DNA from: JAHBVY01 sp964415255
Lineage (GTDB): Bacteria > Myxococcota_A > Polyangia > Polyangiales > Polyangiaceae
NCBI GenBank assembly: GCA_964415255.1
Contig: CAYQAC010000037.1
Location: forward strand, 1-35,566
DNA length: 35,566 bases
Direction of reading: 5' to 3'
This document shows positions 9,449 through 17,588 of this stretch, one piece after another (position 1 is the stretch's first letter; each line of letters begins with the position of its first letter). The translations under genes and the position numbers were made by a program. A model generated the notes under the pieces. That model was not told the origin of the DNA and searched no databases. It was given only the letters and a program-made list of their open reading frames with translations.

Positions 9449-9593
9449 TCAAGCGCGCGGATGTGGATATCGAAGCTAGTGGTGCTCATGGGTCGCTGAG
9501 CTCAAGCTGCTCTCTGCCGGCTCGACCGGGGAGGCTAGCTTGAAGCGCGGCGCGCTACCACACGGAAAGAGCGCTCGTGAGGGGGCGCCTGCC

Positions 9594-10466
9594 TCAGTCC
9601 CCCCTGGCCAGGTGCCGCAGCTTCTCCGGGTTCACCACCACGTAGACCGCCTGAATGGTGCCGTCTTCGGCGATGTCAAAGGCGGCCGCTTGGAGCGGCT
9701 CCCCGCCCTGCTCCACGATGATCCCCGCGAGGCCATTGATGCGCGCGGCGCGGAACGCAAAACCGTCAGCCATATTGCCTTTCGTGTACAACCCAAAGAC
9801 GAGCCGCGTGACGCGATCCCGACCCTGCACGGGCTTCAACGCGGCCTTCACGTGGCCCCCCCCGTCGGAGACGAAGACGACGTCCTCCGCCAGCAGGCTC
9901 GCGAGGGTGGTGGTGTCGCCCGTCGCGAGCGCCCCCGCGAAGGCCTCCATCACGCGCTCGCGAGTCTCCTCCGAGGGGTGGAAGCGGCGGTGCTCCTCGC
10001 GCACGCGCTGCCGAGCTCGTGAGGCGAGCTGACGACACGCTGGCTCGGAGCGCCTGAGGGTCGCCGCTACCTCTGGCCAGTCAGTGTCGAAGACGTCGTG
10101 CAGCACGAACGCGGCGCGCTCAAGCGGTGAGAGCCGCTCTAGCGTCAATAACAGGGCCACTGACAAGTCCGAGGCGAGCTCGCTGAGGCGCTCGGCGCCC
10201 GGCTGCATCCCCTCGTCATCGAGCAGCGGCTCGGGTAGCCACGGGCCCACGTAGACCTCGCGACGCGCACGCGCCGACTTGAGCCGATCCAGGCAGAGCC
10301 GCGCGGCGACTCGCTCGATGAACGCCTTGGGGCTCTGAACAGCGTGCTTATCGGGGTACTGATGCCAGCGCAGGAGCGCCTCTTGCGCGATGTCTTCGGC
10401 CTCCGTCAGGGAGCCGAGCATTCGGTAAGCTAGGCCGACGAGCGCGCGGCGATCCACGTCGGTCAT
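9594..10466 (-). CDS. ECF41-family RNA polymerase sigma factor with SnoaL-like C-terminal domain
   Basis: A 290-residue sigma factor. Region 2 covers about residues 5-70 (LAYRMLGSLTEAEDIAQEA). The ECF41 linker motif WLPEPL is at 76-81. Region 4 lies at about 105-160 (RLSPLERAAFVLHDVF). A SnoaL/NTF2-like domain at 170-290 contains the family's DGGG motif (201-204) and the terminal NPEKL motif (279-283). In characterised ECF41 proteins this tail is a built-in regulator replacing an anti-sigma factor. The start ATG overlaps the stop of the upstream carboxymuconolactone-decarboxylase-like gene as ATGA, so the two are translationally coupled and co-transcribed from the ECF41-type promoter at 11086-11112. 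Autoregulation is therefore likely. Confidence 0.93.
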   Translation of the reverse strand: MTDVDRRALVGLAYRMLGSLTEAEDIAQEALLRWHQYPDKHAVQSPKAFIERVAARLCLDRLKSARARREVYVGPWLPEPLLDDEGMQPGAERLSELASDLSVALLLTLERLSPLERAAFVLHDVFDTDWPEVAATLRRSEPACRQLASRARQRVREEHRRFHPSEETRERVMEAFAGALATGDTTTLASLLAEDVVFVSDGGGHVKAALKPVQGRDRVTRLVFGLYTKGNMADGFAFRAARINGLAGIIVEQGGEPLQAAAFDIAEDGTIQAVYVVVNPEKLRHLARGD

Positions 10467-11077
10467 CCGGTGCGCAGCTCCTCGCCTGCGACGACCACCC
10501 GCGAGCAGGAGCGGCCATGCCCAAGCGCGTACTTCAGCGTCGGGAACAGCCGCGCGGAGGTGACGGCGAAGGCGAGTGAGAGCAGCGCCTCATCCCCCCA
10601 GCGCTCACGCACTTCCGCGCGGAGCTGATCGCCGGCGACGAGATCGCGCTCGAGCACCGAGCGCGCGTAGGCGAGCCCGAGCGCCGCGTCAGGTGTCAGC
10701 GCGTCGTCGTCCCCCTCGATGATGGCCCTGAGCACCTTCGGCGACACCCCGGCCTCCTCCGCCATCTTCACCACGAGCTGAACGCACGGCCCGCAGTCCT
10801 CATGGCGGGCGCCCACGAGCTTGGCGGCGAACCAAGCCTGAAGTGGGACCCCTTGGTGGTAGCTGCTCATCATGGAAGCGAAGGAGAAACGCAGGAAGCC
10901 GCTCGCGCTAGTCTCCGCGACCTCGCGGAGGTAGTCGACATTGTAATCGTAGCGTCGCCCGAACGCGCTCAGGAACGGGCGCATGAGCCACGCCATGAAG
11001 CCCCGCTTGCGGCGCGCCGGCGGGCCGAGCGCCTGGGTGGGTGCCTCGGGGCCGTCTGCTCGGGTGATCTGGGCCAT
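10463..11077 (-). CDS. Carboxymuconolactone decarboxylase/AhpD-like protein, ECF41 partner
   Basis: A 204-residue reading from ATG 11077. It has an AhpD/CMD-type redox motif CGPC at residues 95-98 (HEDCGPCVQ), after an aromatic helix region (SSYHQGVPLQAW). CMD-like proteins are the commonest genomic partners of ECF41 sigma factors, which fits the four-base overlap with the sigma gene. An upstream ATG at 11113 would add 12 residues, but it lies inside the -35 element of the predicted promoter. The ATG at 11077 sits 8 bases after the -10 element and is preferred, giving a leaderless or nearly leaderless message. The physiological substrate is unknown. Confidence 0.88.
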   Translation of the reverse strand: MAQITRADGPEAPTQALGPPARRKRGFMAWLMRPFLSAFGRRYDYNVDYLREVAETSASGFLRFSFASMMSSYHQGVPLQAWFAAKLVGARHEDCGPCVQLVVKMAEEAGVSPKVLRAIIEGDDDALTPDAALGLAYARSVLERDLVAGDQLRAEVRERWGDEALLSLAFAVTSARLFPTLKYALGHGRSCSRVVVAGEELRTG

Positions 11078-11085
11078 GCCGTGAA

Positions 11086-11112
11086 GACGAGGCAGCGAGC
11101 CGCCGTGTGACA
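11086..11112 (-). promoter_or_regulatory. ECF41-type promoter, TGTCACA-N16-CGTC
   Basis: On the minus strand the -35 element TGTCACA (11112-11106) is followed by exactly 16 bases and the -10 element CGTC (11089-11086). This equals the ECF41 consensus as I recall it from published work. The ATG of the CMD-like gene begins at 11077, at or within a few bases of the expected transcription start. Confidence 0.85.
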
Positions 11113-11222
11113 TGGAAAAGTACCGGAGCGCTCCGCGTGCTTCTAGGATCGGGGGTTTGCCTGTTTTGCCCCGGGAGCCGCCGGGCGAGGCGCTGGGAGG
11201 AGGCGCCGGGTGGCTAGGCGTC

Positions 11223-11260
11223 GCGATCGATCGCTCCCGAGAGTTGTCTGATCGCGATCA
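11223..11260. promoter_or_regulatory. Two 12-bp perfect palindromes in front of the YaaW gene
   Basis: GCGATCGATCGC (11223-11234) and TGATCGCGATCA (11249-11260) are perfect palindromes sharing the GATCG core. They lie in the 264-base gap between the divergent CMD and YaaW genes, 118-155 bases before the YaaW start. They could be operator half-sites, but nothing in the window shows which protein would bind. Nothing else was recognised in this gap. Confidence 0.3.
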
Positions 11261-11377
11261 CACCAGCCAGGGCCAGAGCCTAGGTGGCCGCTGATTGATG
11301 CCGTTGTTCCGACTGGCATGCGCCGTGCTTAGGCCTCAACGCACCCTGTATCAACCCACTAGGGTCCAAGGAGAATC

Positions 11378-12136
11378 ATGCGGTACCGTCACGATCCAGA
11401 CCTAGAGTTCCTCAGTCAAATGAAGTCTGAGGATATGAATGATCTTGTTCACTGCCTGGCCTACGATCGAGATGGCTCTGCCAGGTTCACTGAGGAGCTG
11501 ACGTCGAGGCAACGGTACCAACAGCTGTACCCAGATCATCAGAAGTACTGGGACTTGATCGCCGCTGAGATCCAGAGCTATGGAGCTAATACCTTCGCCA
11601 CTATCCTTAGAAATGGAGTGGGCGTGCCGTACAAGACGGTGTTGTTTGATGTCTGCGACAAGCTGAAGGTGAACTACAATCGAAACGCGAGCGCTGAGCA
11701 GATTGAGGGTAACCTGCTCATGAAGATCCTGACGGTCGCGCTGGAGAGCATGACCCCCGAGCAGCTGAACGAGCTGGCTAGGGCGACGGGCGTGGCCAAT
11801 GTCAACCAGCTCAGCGGTGAGGTCACGGTGGCCGCGTTTCAGGCGGCGTTCAGGATGGGCGGCTTCCTATCCTATCAGCTGGCGGTTATCACTGTGAACG
11901 CCGTCGCCAAGGTGCTGCTGGGGCGGGGGCTCACCCTCGCTGGCAACATGGCCCTGACGAAGGCTGTGGCGGTCTTCACCGGTCCCATCGGCTGGGCAAT
12001 CACCGGTGCGTGGACCGCGATTGACGTGGCCGGAACCGCTTATCGCGTCACCATCCCAGCCGTGATTCAGGTCGCGGTGCTACGCCGAAAGCACCTCTAC
12101 GGTGGCCAGGCGGCGCGCGGGGCTGGCGCGGCGTAG
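11378..12136 (+). CDS. yaaW: YaaW-family (UPF0174/DUF3944-type) protein
   Basis: A 252-residue protein resembling Escherichia coli YaaW and relatives. The N-terminus DPDLEFLSQMKSEDMNDLV, the block YWDLIAAEIQSYGANT, VLFDVCDKLKVNYN and the C-terminal AYRVTIPAVIQVAVLRRKHL all match the family as I remember it. The middle (about 165-225) is hydrophobic and glycine-rich, and could associate with membrane. The biochemical function of the family is unknown. A strong ribosome site AAGGAG precedes ATG 11378. Codons in the first half are visibly richer in A/T than in neighbouring genes (for example AAT, CTT, TAT), which suggests horizontal acquisition. Confidence 0.85.
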   Translation: MRYRHDPDLEFLSQMKSEDMNDLVHCLAYDRDGSARFTEELTSRQRYQQLYPDHQKYWDLIAAEIQSYGANTFATILRNGVGVPYKTVLFDVCDKLKVNYNRNASAEQIEGNLLMKILTVALESMTPEQLNELARATGVANVNQLSGEVTVAAFQAAFRMGGFLSYQLAVITVNAVAKVLLGRGLTLAGNMALTKAVAVFTGPIGWAITGAWTAIDVAGTAYRVTIPAVIQVAVLRRKHLYGGQAARGAGAA

Positions 12137-12149
12137 CGGTGCGTGAGGC

Positions 12150-12186
12150 GGAGGGGAGCCTCACCGCCGCGTGAGGGCTCCTCTCC
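12150..12186. terminator. GC-rich hairpin after the YaaW gene
   Basis: A near-perfect inverted repeat, with left arm GGAGGGGAGCCTCAC (12150-12164) and right arm GTGAGGGCTCCTCTCC (12171-12186), has a 6-base loop. It starts 13 bases after the stop codon. No T-run follows, so termination is inferred from position only. Confidence 0.45.
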
Positions 12187-12257
12187 ACCGAAGCGTGCGG
12201 CCTGTGCGTGGCTTATGCCGCGGTTGCGCGGTCGCACCAAGGTGGCATCGTTTTGGT

Positions 12258-12536
12258 GTGACTCGAACTGCCTCTGCTCAGAACGCCCCGGTCGCGCGTA
12301 CGATTCGCTTCCCCGGTGCCTTGAGGGAGCGGCTGACGCTTGACGCCGAGCGGTGTGGTCGCAGCTTCGAGGGCCAGGTGCTCGCGCTGCTCCGTCGTCA
12401 CTATGGCGAGGACGTGGACATCGCGCCGAGCCCTGACCAGATCCTAGGACTGGCGCAGGCGAGCCTCGCTGATGTCCCTGACCTTGACGCACGCCGGCTC
12501 ACCGAGGTTGGTCACCCGCAAGCGACGCGACTTTAG
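12258..12536 (+). CDS. Small ribbon-helix-helix (Arc-like) DNA-binding protein
   Basis: A 92-residue reading from GTG 12258. Residues 13-55 have the Arc/MetJ pattern: a short strand (VARTIRFP), then two helices (ALRERLTLDAERCG and SFEGQVLALLRRHYG). The tail is acidic and Pro-containing. The frame remains open upstream to 12171, but that stretch is Arg/Cys-rich and overlaps the hairpin, so the GTG just before the domain is preferred; the start is uncertain. Such proteins act as dimeric repressors or as antitoxins. No toxin partner was recognised next to it. Confidence 0.55.
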   Translation: MTRTASAQNAPVARTIRFPGALRERLTLDAERCGRSFEGQVLALLRRHYGEDVDIAPSPDQILGLAQASLADVPDLDARRLTEVGHPQATRL

Positions 12537-12622
12537 CGGACTCATGAAGGTGTCTGGGCTGACATTGCCGCTCATTGACTGGACGTCGAAGGCGGTGCCA
12601 CGAGTTTAGCTCTGGAGCCACG

Positions 12623-12955
12623 CTACTCCACGCCGAGCGCTTCCTTCAGGAGCTGCGCGGCGCGCGCTTGGGTGGCTTCGTCGGGGAACAGGAGCTCTCC
12701 GGGGTAGCCGAGGCGCGCGTCGAGCGCTGCGGCGCGGAAGAGGTTGGTGAGGAACTCCTGCTGCTCCTCGCGCTCCACGACGCCGAAGTCATCCCAGGAG
12801 CCTCGCTGCCGGTACGGGATGCGCAACAGGAAGCGGGTAGTCAGGGAAGCGAACGAGCGCGCCTCCGGCTGGGCGAACTCGTCGAAGTGATACGCGTACT
12901 CCTGGTTGCCTTGGAGCGGCGCTGGGCCTCCCGTGTGGCGGACATGGAGCTGCAC
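12623..12955 (-). CDS. Hypothetical protein
   Basis: Not recognised. This is a 110-residue acidic, soluble-looking protein (YAYHFDEFAQPEA, SWDDFGVVEREEQQEF) ending in a helix LLKEALGVE. It has no signal peptide, membrane segment or known motif. It is convergent with the ribbon-helix-helix gene (87 bases apart). The amino-acid composition is balanced, unlike the Arg/Ala-rich shadow frames, and that is the main support for it being real. Confidence 0.45.
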   Translation of the reverse strand: MQLHVRHTGGPAPLQGNQEYAYHFDEFAQPEARSFASLTTRFLLRIPYRQRGSWDDFGVVEREEQQEFLTNLFRAAALDARLGYPGELLFPDEATQARAAQLLKEALGVE

Positions 12956-13370
12956 TGCAGGACGCTAGCACGAAGGGGCGCGTGAGCTGTGTGAGCTCTG
13001 TCCTCGCCGCGCTAGGGTGCTGGGCGACCTGCGCTGGGGCGGAGTTTCCCGGTGCACGGGCCATGACGGCGCCGTAGGGGGAGGTGCCAAACCCCAAAAC
13101 CCTAGAAATGCGCGGAGATCGGCGGTGCGGCGCCGCCTAAGGTCTGAAACTCGCGGGTGTCTTCGCGCGCCCTTGCGTCGCGCGAGAGGACCTGAGAATA
13201 GTCAGGGTGGCGCGCTCCATGATGTAGCAGCGGGCGCGGTGAGGGTCATGCGGAGCGAAGGGGAGCGAGAGGTTTGGAGGTGGCGCCGCGCTAGGAAGCA
13301 CGCCCTGACCCTCGCCGTGGCTCCAATTCAAGACCCAGCCTACTAGTAGCCAGTAGAACTGACGTAACGG
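12956..13370. other. 415-base gene-free stretch
   Basis: There is no convincing gene. One plus-strand frame here is open for 109 codons but is Arg/Gly-rich and lacks any domain. The stretch contains GCCAAACCCCAAAACCC near 13088-13104, which vaguely resembles the CCCCCAAA end of the dispersed intergenic repeat, and an AATAGTCAGG motif near 13198. A promoter for the following lipoprotein gene is presumably here but was not identified. Confidence 0.4.
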
Positions 13371-14654
13371 ATGCTCAATCGAGAACCACCTATGATCACG
13401 AAGACCACGACCTCACCCATCACCACGACACCACAGGCCACTTCCCGCTGGGGCCACTACCGCTCCGGCGCGGCGCACCTCGCGCGCGCCCTGCTGATCG
13501 TGGGGACCTTGCTCGCCTGTAAGGGCGGCACGAAGGAGGACGCCAAGACGGAGGCCGAGGTTGACCCGACTGGAGTCGTTCAAGTGAAGGTTGATGAGGT
13601 GCGGGACCTCGTGAAGGAGGGCGTGCCAATCACCGCGGCGCAGTACGAGAAGCTGATCCTCGCGCACGCCGACTGCGAGGTGACGGACAGTGGCATCGAC
13701 GGCAAATGTGAGGCGGTGAAGATCCTGCGGGAGTCGATGAACCGCTCACAGCTCGCGAAGGACGTGTTCGGGGGCAACACGAACCTGGGTCAGAAGCTGA
13801 TTGGGCACAGCTCACCAGCGGTGCGCATCAAGGCCGCCGAGATGATGGGCTCGCTGCTCGGCACGGCGAAGAGCAGCCAAACTGTCTTGGTGGAGGCGGC
13901 GGAGAAGGAGCAGCACCCAGCGGTGCTGACGGCGATGGTCCGCACCATCCGCAACGATGGCGCCAGGAACGCCGAGGTGGGCAAGCTCTTGCTCAAGCTG
14001 GCTGACGACGCGCGCCCGAAGATCCGTAAGGAGGCCGTCTACGCCCTGAGCTCCACTTGGAACCGGGAGCTCAAGGGCGGCCCTGAGAAGCTGATCGCGA
14101 TGATGGAGAGCGACGCCGACGCCGACGTTCGTAAGGCGGCCTGCGAGTACGCTGGGAAGCTCGGGGACGCCAAGATGTTCGCGCCCTACCAGAAGCTGCT
14201 GCAGAAGCGCGGCGATGAGGATCTGTGGGGGAAGTGCTTCCAGGGGCTGGTAGCCATGTGGGCTGACTACCCGCTTTACGGTAACTCGCACCGAGGGTCC
14301 TACCAGCTCACCCTGCAGCTCTTGGACTCAACGCCGCGCACGGACAAGGTCCCGCCGTGGTTCGTGATGAGCACCTTCGGCCACTTGGGCAGCAAGACGA
14401 ACGATAAGCTCAAGGAGTGGAAGACCACGGCGACTTGGTTCAAGCCAGAGGCGCTGCGAAAGTCGCTCATCGCCGTTGCGGGTGATGGCAAGGTGAACTG
14501 GATGGCTCGCACCGGCGCGACTAAGTCACTGGTTGAGCTCGGTGCCACGAAGGCAGACTTCCAGAAGCTCCGTAAGCCGCTCGGGGACGCGCCGAAGGGC
14601 ACGGACAGCCACGTGGCGAAGGAGCTTGATACCGCGATCGCCAAGGCGCCTTAG
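13371..14654 (+). CDS. Lipoprotein with HEAT-like repeats
   Basis: A 427-residue protein. After a Thr/Arg-rich N-terminus there is a hydrophobic stretch ending in a lipobox LLAC, with lipid Cys50. Met8 (ATG 13392) is an alternative start that shortens the leader. From about residue 130 to 300 it has alpha-helical repeats of HEAT type: SSPAVRIKAAEMMGSLL, HPAVLTAMVRTIRND, ARPKIRKEAVYALSS and ADADVRKAACEYAGKLG. The region after 300 looks helical but without clear repeats. A pair of Cys (CEVTDSGIDGKC) precedes the repeats. It is probably an envelope-anchored protein-protein scaffold; no partner is evident. Confidence 0.8.
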   Translation: MLNREPPMITKTTTSPITTTPQATSRWGHYRSGAAHLARALLIVGTLLACKGGTKEDAKTEAEVDPTGVVQVKVDEVRDLVKEGVPITAAQYEKLILAHADCEVTDSGIDGKCEAVKILRESMNRSQLAKDVFGGNTNLGQKLIGHSSPAVRIKAAEMMGSLLGTAKSSQTVLVEAAEKEQHPAVLTAMVRTIRNDGARNAEVGKLLLKLADDARPKIRKEAVYALSSTWNRELKGGPEKLIAMMESDADADVRKAACEYAGKLGDAKMFAPYQKLLQKRGDEDLWGKCFQGLVAMWADYPLYGNSHRGSYQLTLQLLDSTPRTDKVPPWFVMSTFGHLGSKTNDKLKEWKTTATWFKPEALRKSLIAVAGDGKVNWMARTGATKSLVELGATKADFQKLRKPLGDAPKGTDSHVAKELDTAIAKAP

Positions 14655-14758
14655 CGTTTGGGCTCTGGGTGACCTGTCGGCGCGTTGGCGCGCGCGGGCC
14701 TGAACGGAGCGGCGCCGAATGACTTGGCGGGCAGGCGCCGCGCCCGTACGCTCGCCTC

Positions 14759-15478
14759 GTGGTCTCAGATGTCTTCGAGGCGGTCGTGCCAGGCGCCATT
14801 TGGGTCAGCGAGCGGCCCGTCTGGTTCAGCGGCGCGCGGCTGCGCTCGAGGACCACGGTCGTTCGCTTGGCTGACGAGGGCCTGTGGGTGCACAGCCCAG
14901 CGCCGCCCACGACCGAGGTGCGGGCGGCGCTCGACGCGCTAGGAGAGGTGCGCTTCATCGTGGTGCCCAATCGGTATCATCACCTGGAGGCGGCCTCCAC
15001 CGCGGCACATTACCCAAACGCGCGCGTGGTTGGGCCGAAGTCCGCCGAGGCGCGAAACCCAAGGGTCGAGGTGAAGCTGGGAGCGGATGACCCAGCGTAC
15101 CTCCGCGCGGCGCCTTGCCTAACGTCGATCCCTCTCAAGGGCGTTCCTTTCCTTGATGAAACAGCCTTCTTCCATCGAGCGAGCGGCTCGCTCATCGGCA
15201 CAGACTTGCTCATGTCCGCCTGCGCGCGCGACCACTTCACGTGGCGCTTGGCGGGCCGCGTGTTCGGTTGCTTTGGGCGAGCCAAGGTGCCACCTGACGT
15301 GAGGTGGCACACGCGCGCGAGCGATGAAGTCGCGGAGTCGATTGAAGCGCTGTGCGCGCTGCCCATTCAGCGTATCCTCGTAGCCCACGCCGAGCCCATC
15401 ACGGAGCGCCCGACGGAGCAGCTCAGGGCCGCGTGGGAGTTCGCGACGCCTACGCGTGGCACTGAACAGGTAGGCTGA
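14759..15478 (+). CDS. DUF4336-type protein (metallo-beta-lactamase-like fold)
   Basis: A 239-residue protein from GTG 14759. The sequence order is typical of DUF4336: VVPGAIWVSERP, a strand pair with TTVVRLADEGLWVHSPAP, then FIVVPNRYHHLEAASTAAHYPNARVVGPKSAE. Later parts are LIGTDLLMSAC and a C-terminal IQRILVAHAEPI. The family is thought to be related to metallo-beta-lactamase-fold hydrolases; the classical HxHxDH motif is replaced by NRYHHL. No enzymatic activity is established for it. It is convergent with a true metallo-beta-lactamase-fold lipoprotein, 9 bases apart. Confidence 0.72.
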   Translation: MVSDVFEAVVPGAIWVSERPVWFSGARLRSRTTVVRLADEGLWVHSPAPPTTEVRAALDALGEVRFIVVPNRYHHLEAASTAAHYPNARVVGPKSAEARNPRVEVKLGADDPAYLRAAPCLTSIPLKGVPFLDETAFFHRASGSLIGTDLLMSACARDHFTWRLAGRVFGCFGRAKVPPDVRWHTRASDEVAESIEALCALPIQRILVAHAEPITERPTEQLRAAWEFATPTRGTEQVG

Positions 15479-15487
15479 CGGAGCGGC

Positions 15488-16564
15488 TCAGGGCCGCTTG
15501 GGGGAGGCCTTGGCGTGAGGTTGGGGCGGGAGCGTTTGATGGCCCAAACGCACGCTGATGTGGGGGTGTGCGGCGACCAGTTGGCGTAGGCGCCGGAGGC
15601 TGATGACGCTCTCATCAGGGTCGTTCGAGAAGGTGCCTGGCTCCACGTCGTGCTCCCAGCCCCACGCGGTGTGGCATGCGTCACCCACCATCAGGACCGG
15701 GCCGTCAGGAGTACGAGCCAGATAAGCCGTGGAGCCTGCGGTGTGACCGGGGACCCACAGCGCGAACACGGAGGAGTCGCCGAACAGATCGATCACGCCA
15801 GCGAACCGGCCCGCTGGGTCACGTGCGTATTGCAGCTCGAGCAACGGCCCCTTGCCCTCGAGCGCTTCATCGGTGATGCCCTGAACGAACAGGTTCATGA
15901 AGCCTCGCGCTTCGGTCTCTCCGGGCCCCAGGTAGACGGGCACCTGGTTCGGGATGTCGCGCATGCCGGTGAGGTGATCGACGTGCAGGTGGGTGAGCAG
16001 CACCCCGCGCGGCTCGATGCGGTGCGCGGCGAGGTAGCTCGCGGTGTCGACGTGGACCTTCATGGCGTCGACGTTCATCGCCGAGCCAACGAGCCCTCGG
16101 ATGAGCGCGTTACCTTTATCCGTGCGGAAAGCACGCTCCACGCCGGTGTCGACGAGGTACACCCCGCGCGTGGGGTGTCGCAGCACGTGCATCGCGATGT
16201 GGATCGGCTCGTCGCCCGACGTCAGCCCGTGGGCCTTCGCTTCGTCGTGGTCCAGGTTGATGAGGCCGGCGCGGTCCACCACCCACTCCGCCGCGACCAC
16301 CGTCTCGACGGCGACCGGCCCTGGCTCGCCGAGCCGCGCGACCAGCTCATCGGAGGACACCACCTGGCCCATGGGAGACGGCGCGACGGGATGACTCGAG
16401 ACCTTGCACGAGGTGAGCAGCGCCAGGAGGAGGCCAACCAGGGCGAGGCACTGGAACGCGCGTTTCAGTGCGGATGAGCCCGGAGCCCGCGGCTCGCTGG
16501 GTCCATCGGTCAAGCTACTTTCGCGGATTTCGGGGCCCAGAGTGGGGTCAGCGGTGTGCGTCAT
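15488..16564 (-). CDS. Metallo-beta-lactamase-fold hydrolase, lipoprotein
   Basis: A 358-residue protein. A 33-residue polar N-terminus precedes a hydrophobic helix and lipobox LLTSC (lipid Cys53). The metal motif is complete: HLHVDH at 192-197, a later VPGHTAG, VGDACHTAW and a final LGHQ. The pattern and spacing resemble lactonase or quorum-quenching-type members (AHL-lactonase-like), but the substrate is an inference. It is divergent from the LysR-family gene, with a 63-base AT-rich intergenic region that carries a palindrome. It is therefore a good candidate target of that regulator. Confidence 0.87.
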   Translation of the reverse strand: MTHTADPTLGPEIRESSLTDGPSEPRAPGSSALKRAFQCLALVGLLLALLTSCKVSSHPVAPSPMGQVVSSDELVARLGEPGPVAVETVVAAEWVVDRAGLINLDHDEAKAHGLTSGDEPIHIAMHVLRHPTRGVYLVDTGVERAFRTDKGNALIRGLVGSAMNVDAMKVHVDTASYLAAHRIEPRGVLLTHLHVDHLTGMRDIPNQVPVYLGPGETEARGFMNLFVQGITDEALEGKGPLLELQYARDPAGRFAGVIDLFGDSSVFALWVPGHTAGSTAYLARTPDGPVLMVGDACHTAWGWEHDVEPGTFSNDPDESVISLRRLRQLVAAHPHISVRLGHQTLPPQPHAKASPKRP

Positions 16565-16588
16565 GCCTCCAGAGGTAACCCCACTGAT

Positions 16589-16608
16589 TCTGTATCGTAA
16601 CTGACAGA
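16589..16608. promoter_or_regulatory. Candidate LysR operator, TCTGT-N10-ACAGA
   Basis: A perfect 5-bp inverted repeat, TCTGT (16589-16593) and ACAGA (16604-16608), lies in the 63-base divergent region between the metallo-beta-lactamase lipoprotein and the LysR gene. It has the size and position of a LysR box. The region is markedly A/T-richer than its surroundings. Confidence 0.5.
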
Positions 16609-16627
16609 GTTTGCATGTTATTATTCA

Positions 16628-17545
16628 TTGGTGAATATACCTTGGGATGACCTGCGCCTGTTCCTGGCGGTCGTGGAGGCCGGGAGCACCTTGAAGGCGG
16701 CTCGGCAGCTTCGGCTGTCGCAACCGACCGTCTCGCGCCGCATTGCTCAGCTGGAAGATCAGCTCGGGGCGGCGCTGTTCGAGCGCAGCGTGCGGGGGTT
16801 CACGCCCACCGCGCTTGGCGAGCGGCTCATCGATCCCGCGAAGCGGATGGCCGAATGGGCTCGAGAGATCGAGCCGCTCGTCACCGGCGATGATCTGCGA
16901 CCCCGCGGGGTCGTGCGCATCACCGCGCCCCCCGGCATGGCCTACAGCATCATCGCGCCGCTCGCGGGAGAGCTGGCGACGAAGCTCCCCTTCGTGCGCC
17001 TCCACGTCCAGTCGCGCGTCGACTACCTGGATCTGATACGGCGTGAGGCTGACCTCGCGCTGCGCACGCGGCCGCCCACCCAGCGCGACCTCGTCGAGGT
17101 GGCGCGAGTCGAGCTAGAGGCTGATGCCTTCGCCACCCCTGAGTACATCGCGCGCCTCCCCCGGCCCCACACCTTGGCCGACATCGGCTTCATCGCTTGG
17201 GCGCCGCCCTATGACACCTTGAGCCCCAATCGTGAGCTCACTGAGAGGCTCCCCAGCTTCACACCGGTCTTTGCCTCTGACGATTTCCTGATTCAAATCC
17301 GCGCGGCAGAGGCGTCGGTCGGCGCCATCTTCCTCGCCGTGAGTCACCTCGCGCTGCCGCACGCGGCCCATCACAGAAGCGCCCTCCAGCGCCTCCACCT
17401 CGACCTCGGTCCCCACGCGCGCTCGAGCCTCCACCTCGTCGCAGCCAAATCCGCGCTCGCCGTGCCGCGGATCCGCGCAGTGGCAGAGCAAGTGGCGCGC
17501 GCCCTGGAGCGCGCCGCCAGCCCACCCGAGGCCGCGCACCCATGA
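16628..17545 (+). CDS. LysR-family transcriptional regulator
   Basis: A 305-residue protein. The N-terminal winged helix-turn-helix (residues 5-65) reads LRLFLAVVEAGSTLKAARQLRLSQPTVSRRIAQLE, a typical LysR HTH. A substrate-binding domain follows (about 90-295), containing RGVVRITAPPG, a common form in this group. The start is TTG 16628 or the adjacent GTG 16631; no clear ribosome site separates them. The divergent layout with the metallo-beta-lactamase lipoprotein and the palindrome between suggests it controls that gene and itself. The effector is unknown. Confidence 0.92.
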   Translation: MVNIPWDDLRLFLAVVEAGSTLKAARQLRLSQPTVSRRIAQLEDQLGAALFERSVRGFTPTALGERLIDPAKRMAEWAREIEPLVTGDDLRPRGVVRITAPPGMAYSIIAPLAGELATKLPFVRLHVQSRVDYLDLIRREADLALRTRPPTQRDLVEVARVELEADAFATPEYIARLPRPHTLADIGFIAWAPPYDTLSPNRELTERLPSFTPVFASDDFLIQIRAAEASVGAIFLAVSHLALPHAAHHRSALQRLHLDLGPHARSSLHLVAAKSALAVPRIRAVAEQVARALERAASPPEAAHP

Positions 17546-17588
17546 GGTGACGAGCGCAGCTCAGCGCGTCTCTGGTTGACGAAGTGGC

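Noticed and set aside
13017..13346. A 109-codon plus-strand frame before the HEAT lipoprotein
   Set aside because: Arg/Gly/Ala-rich, no ribosome site, no domain, and it overlaps repeat-like sequence.
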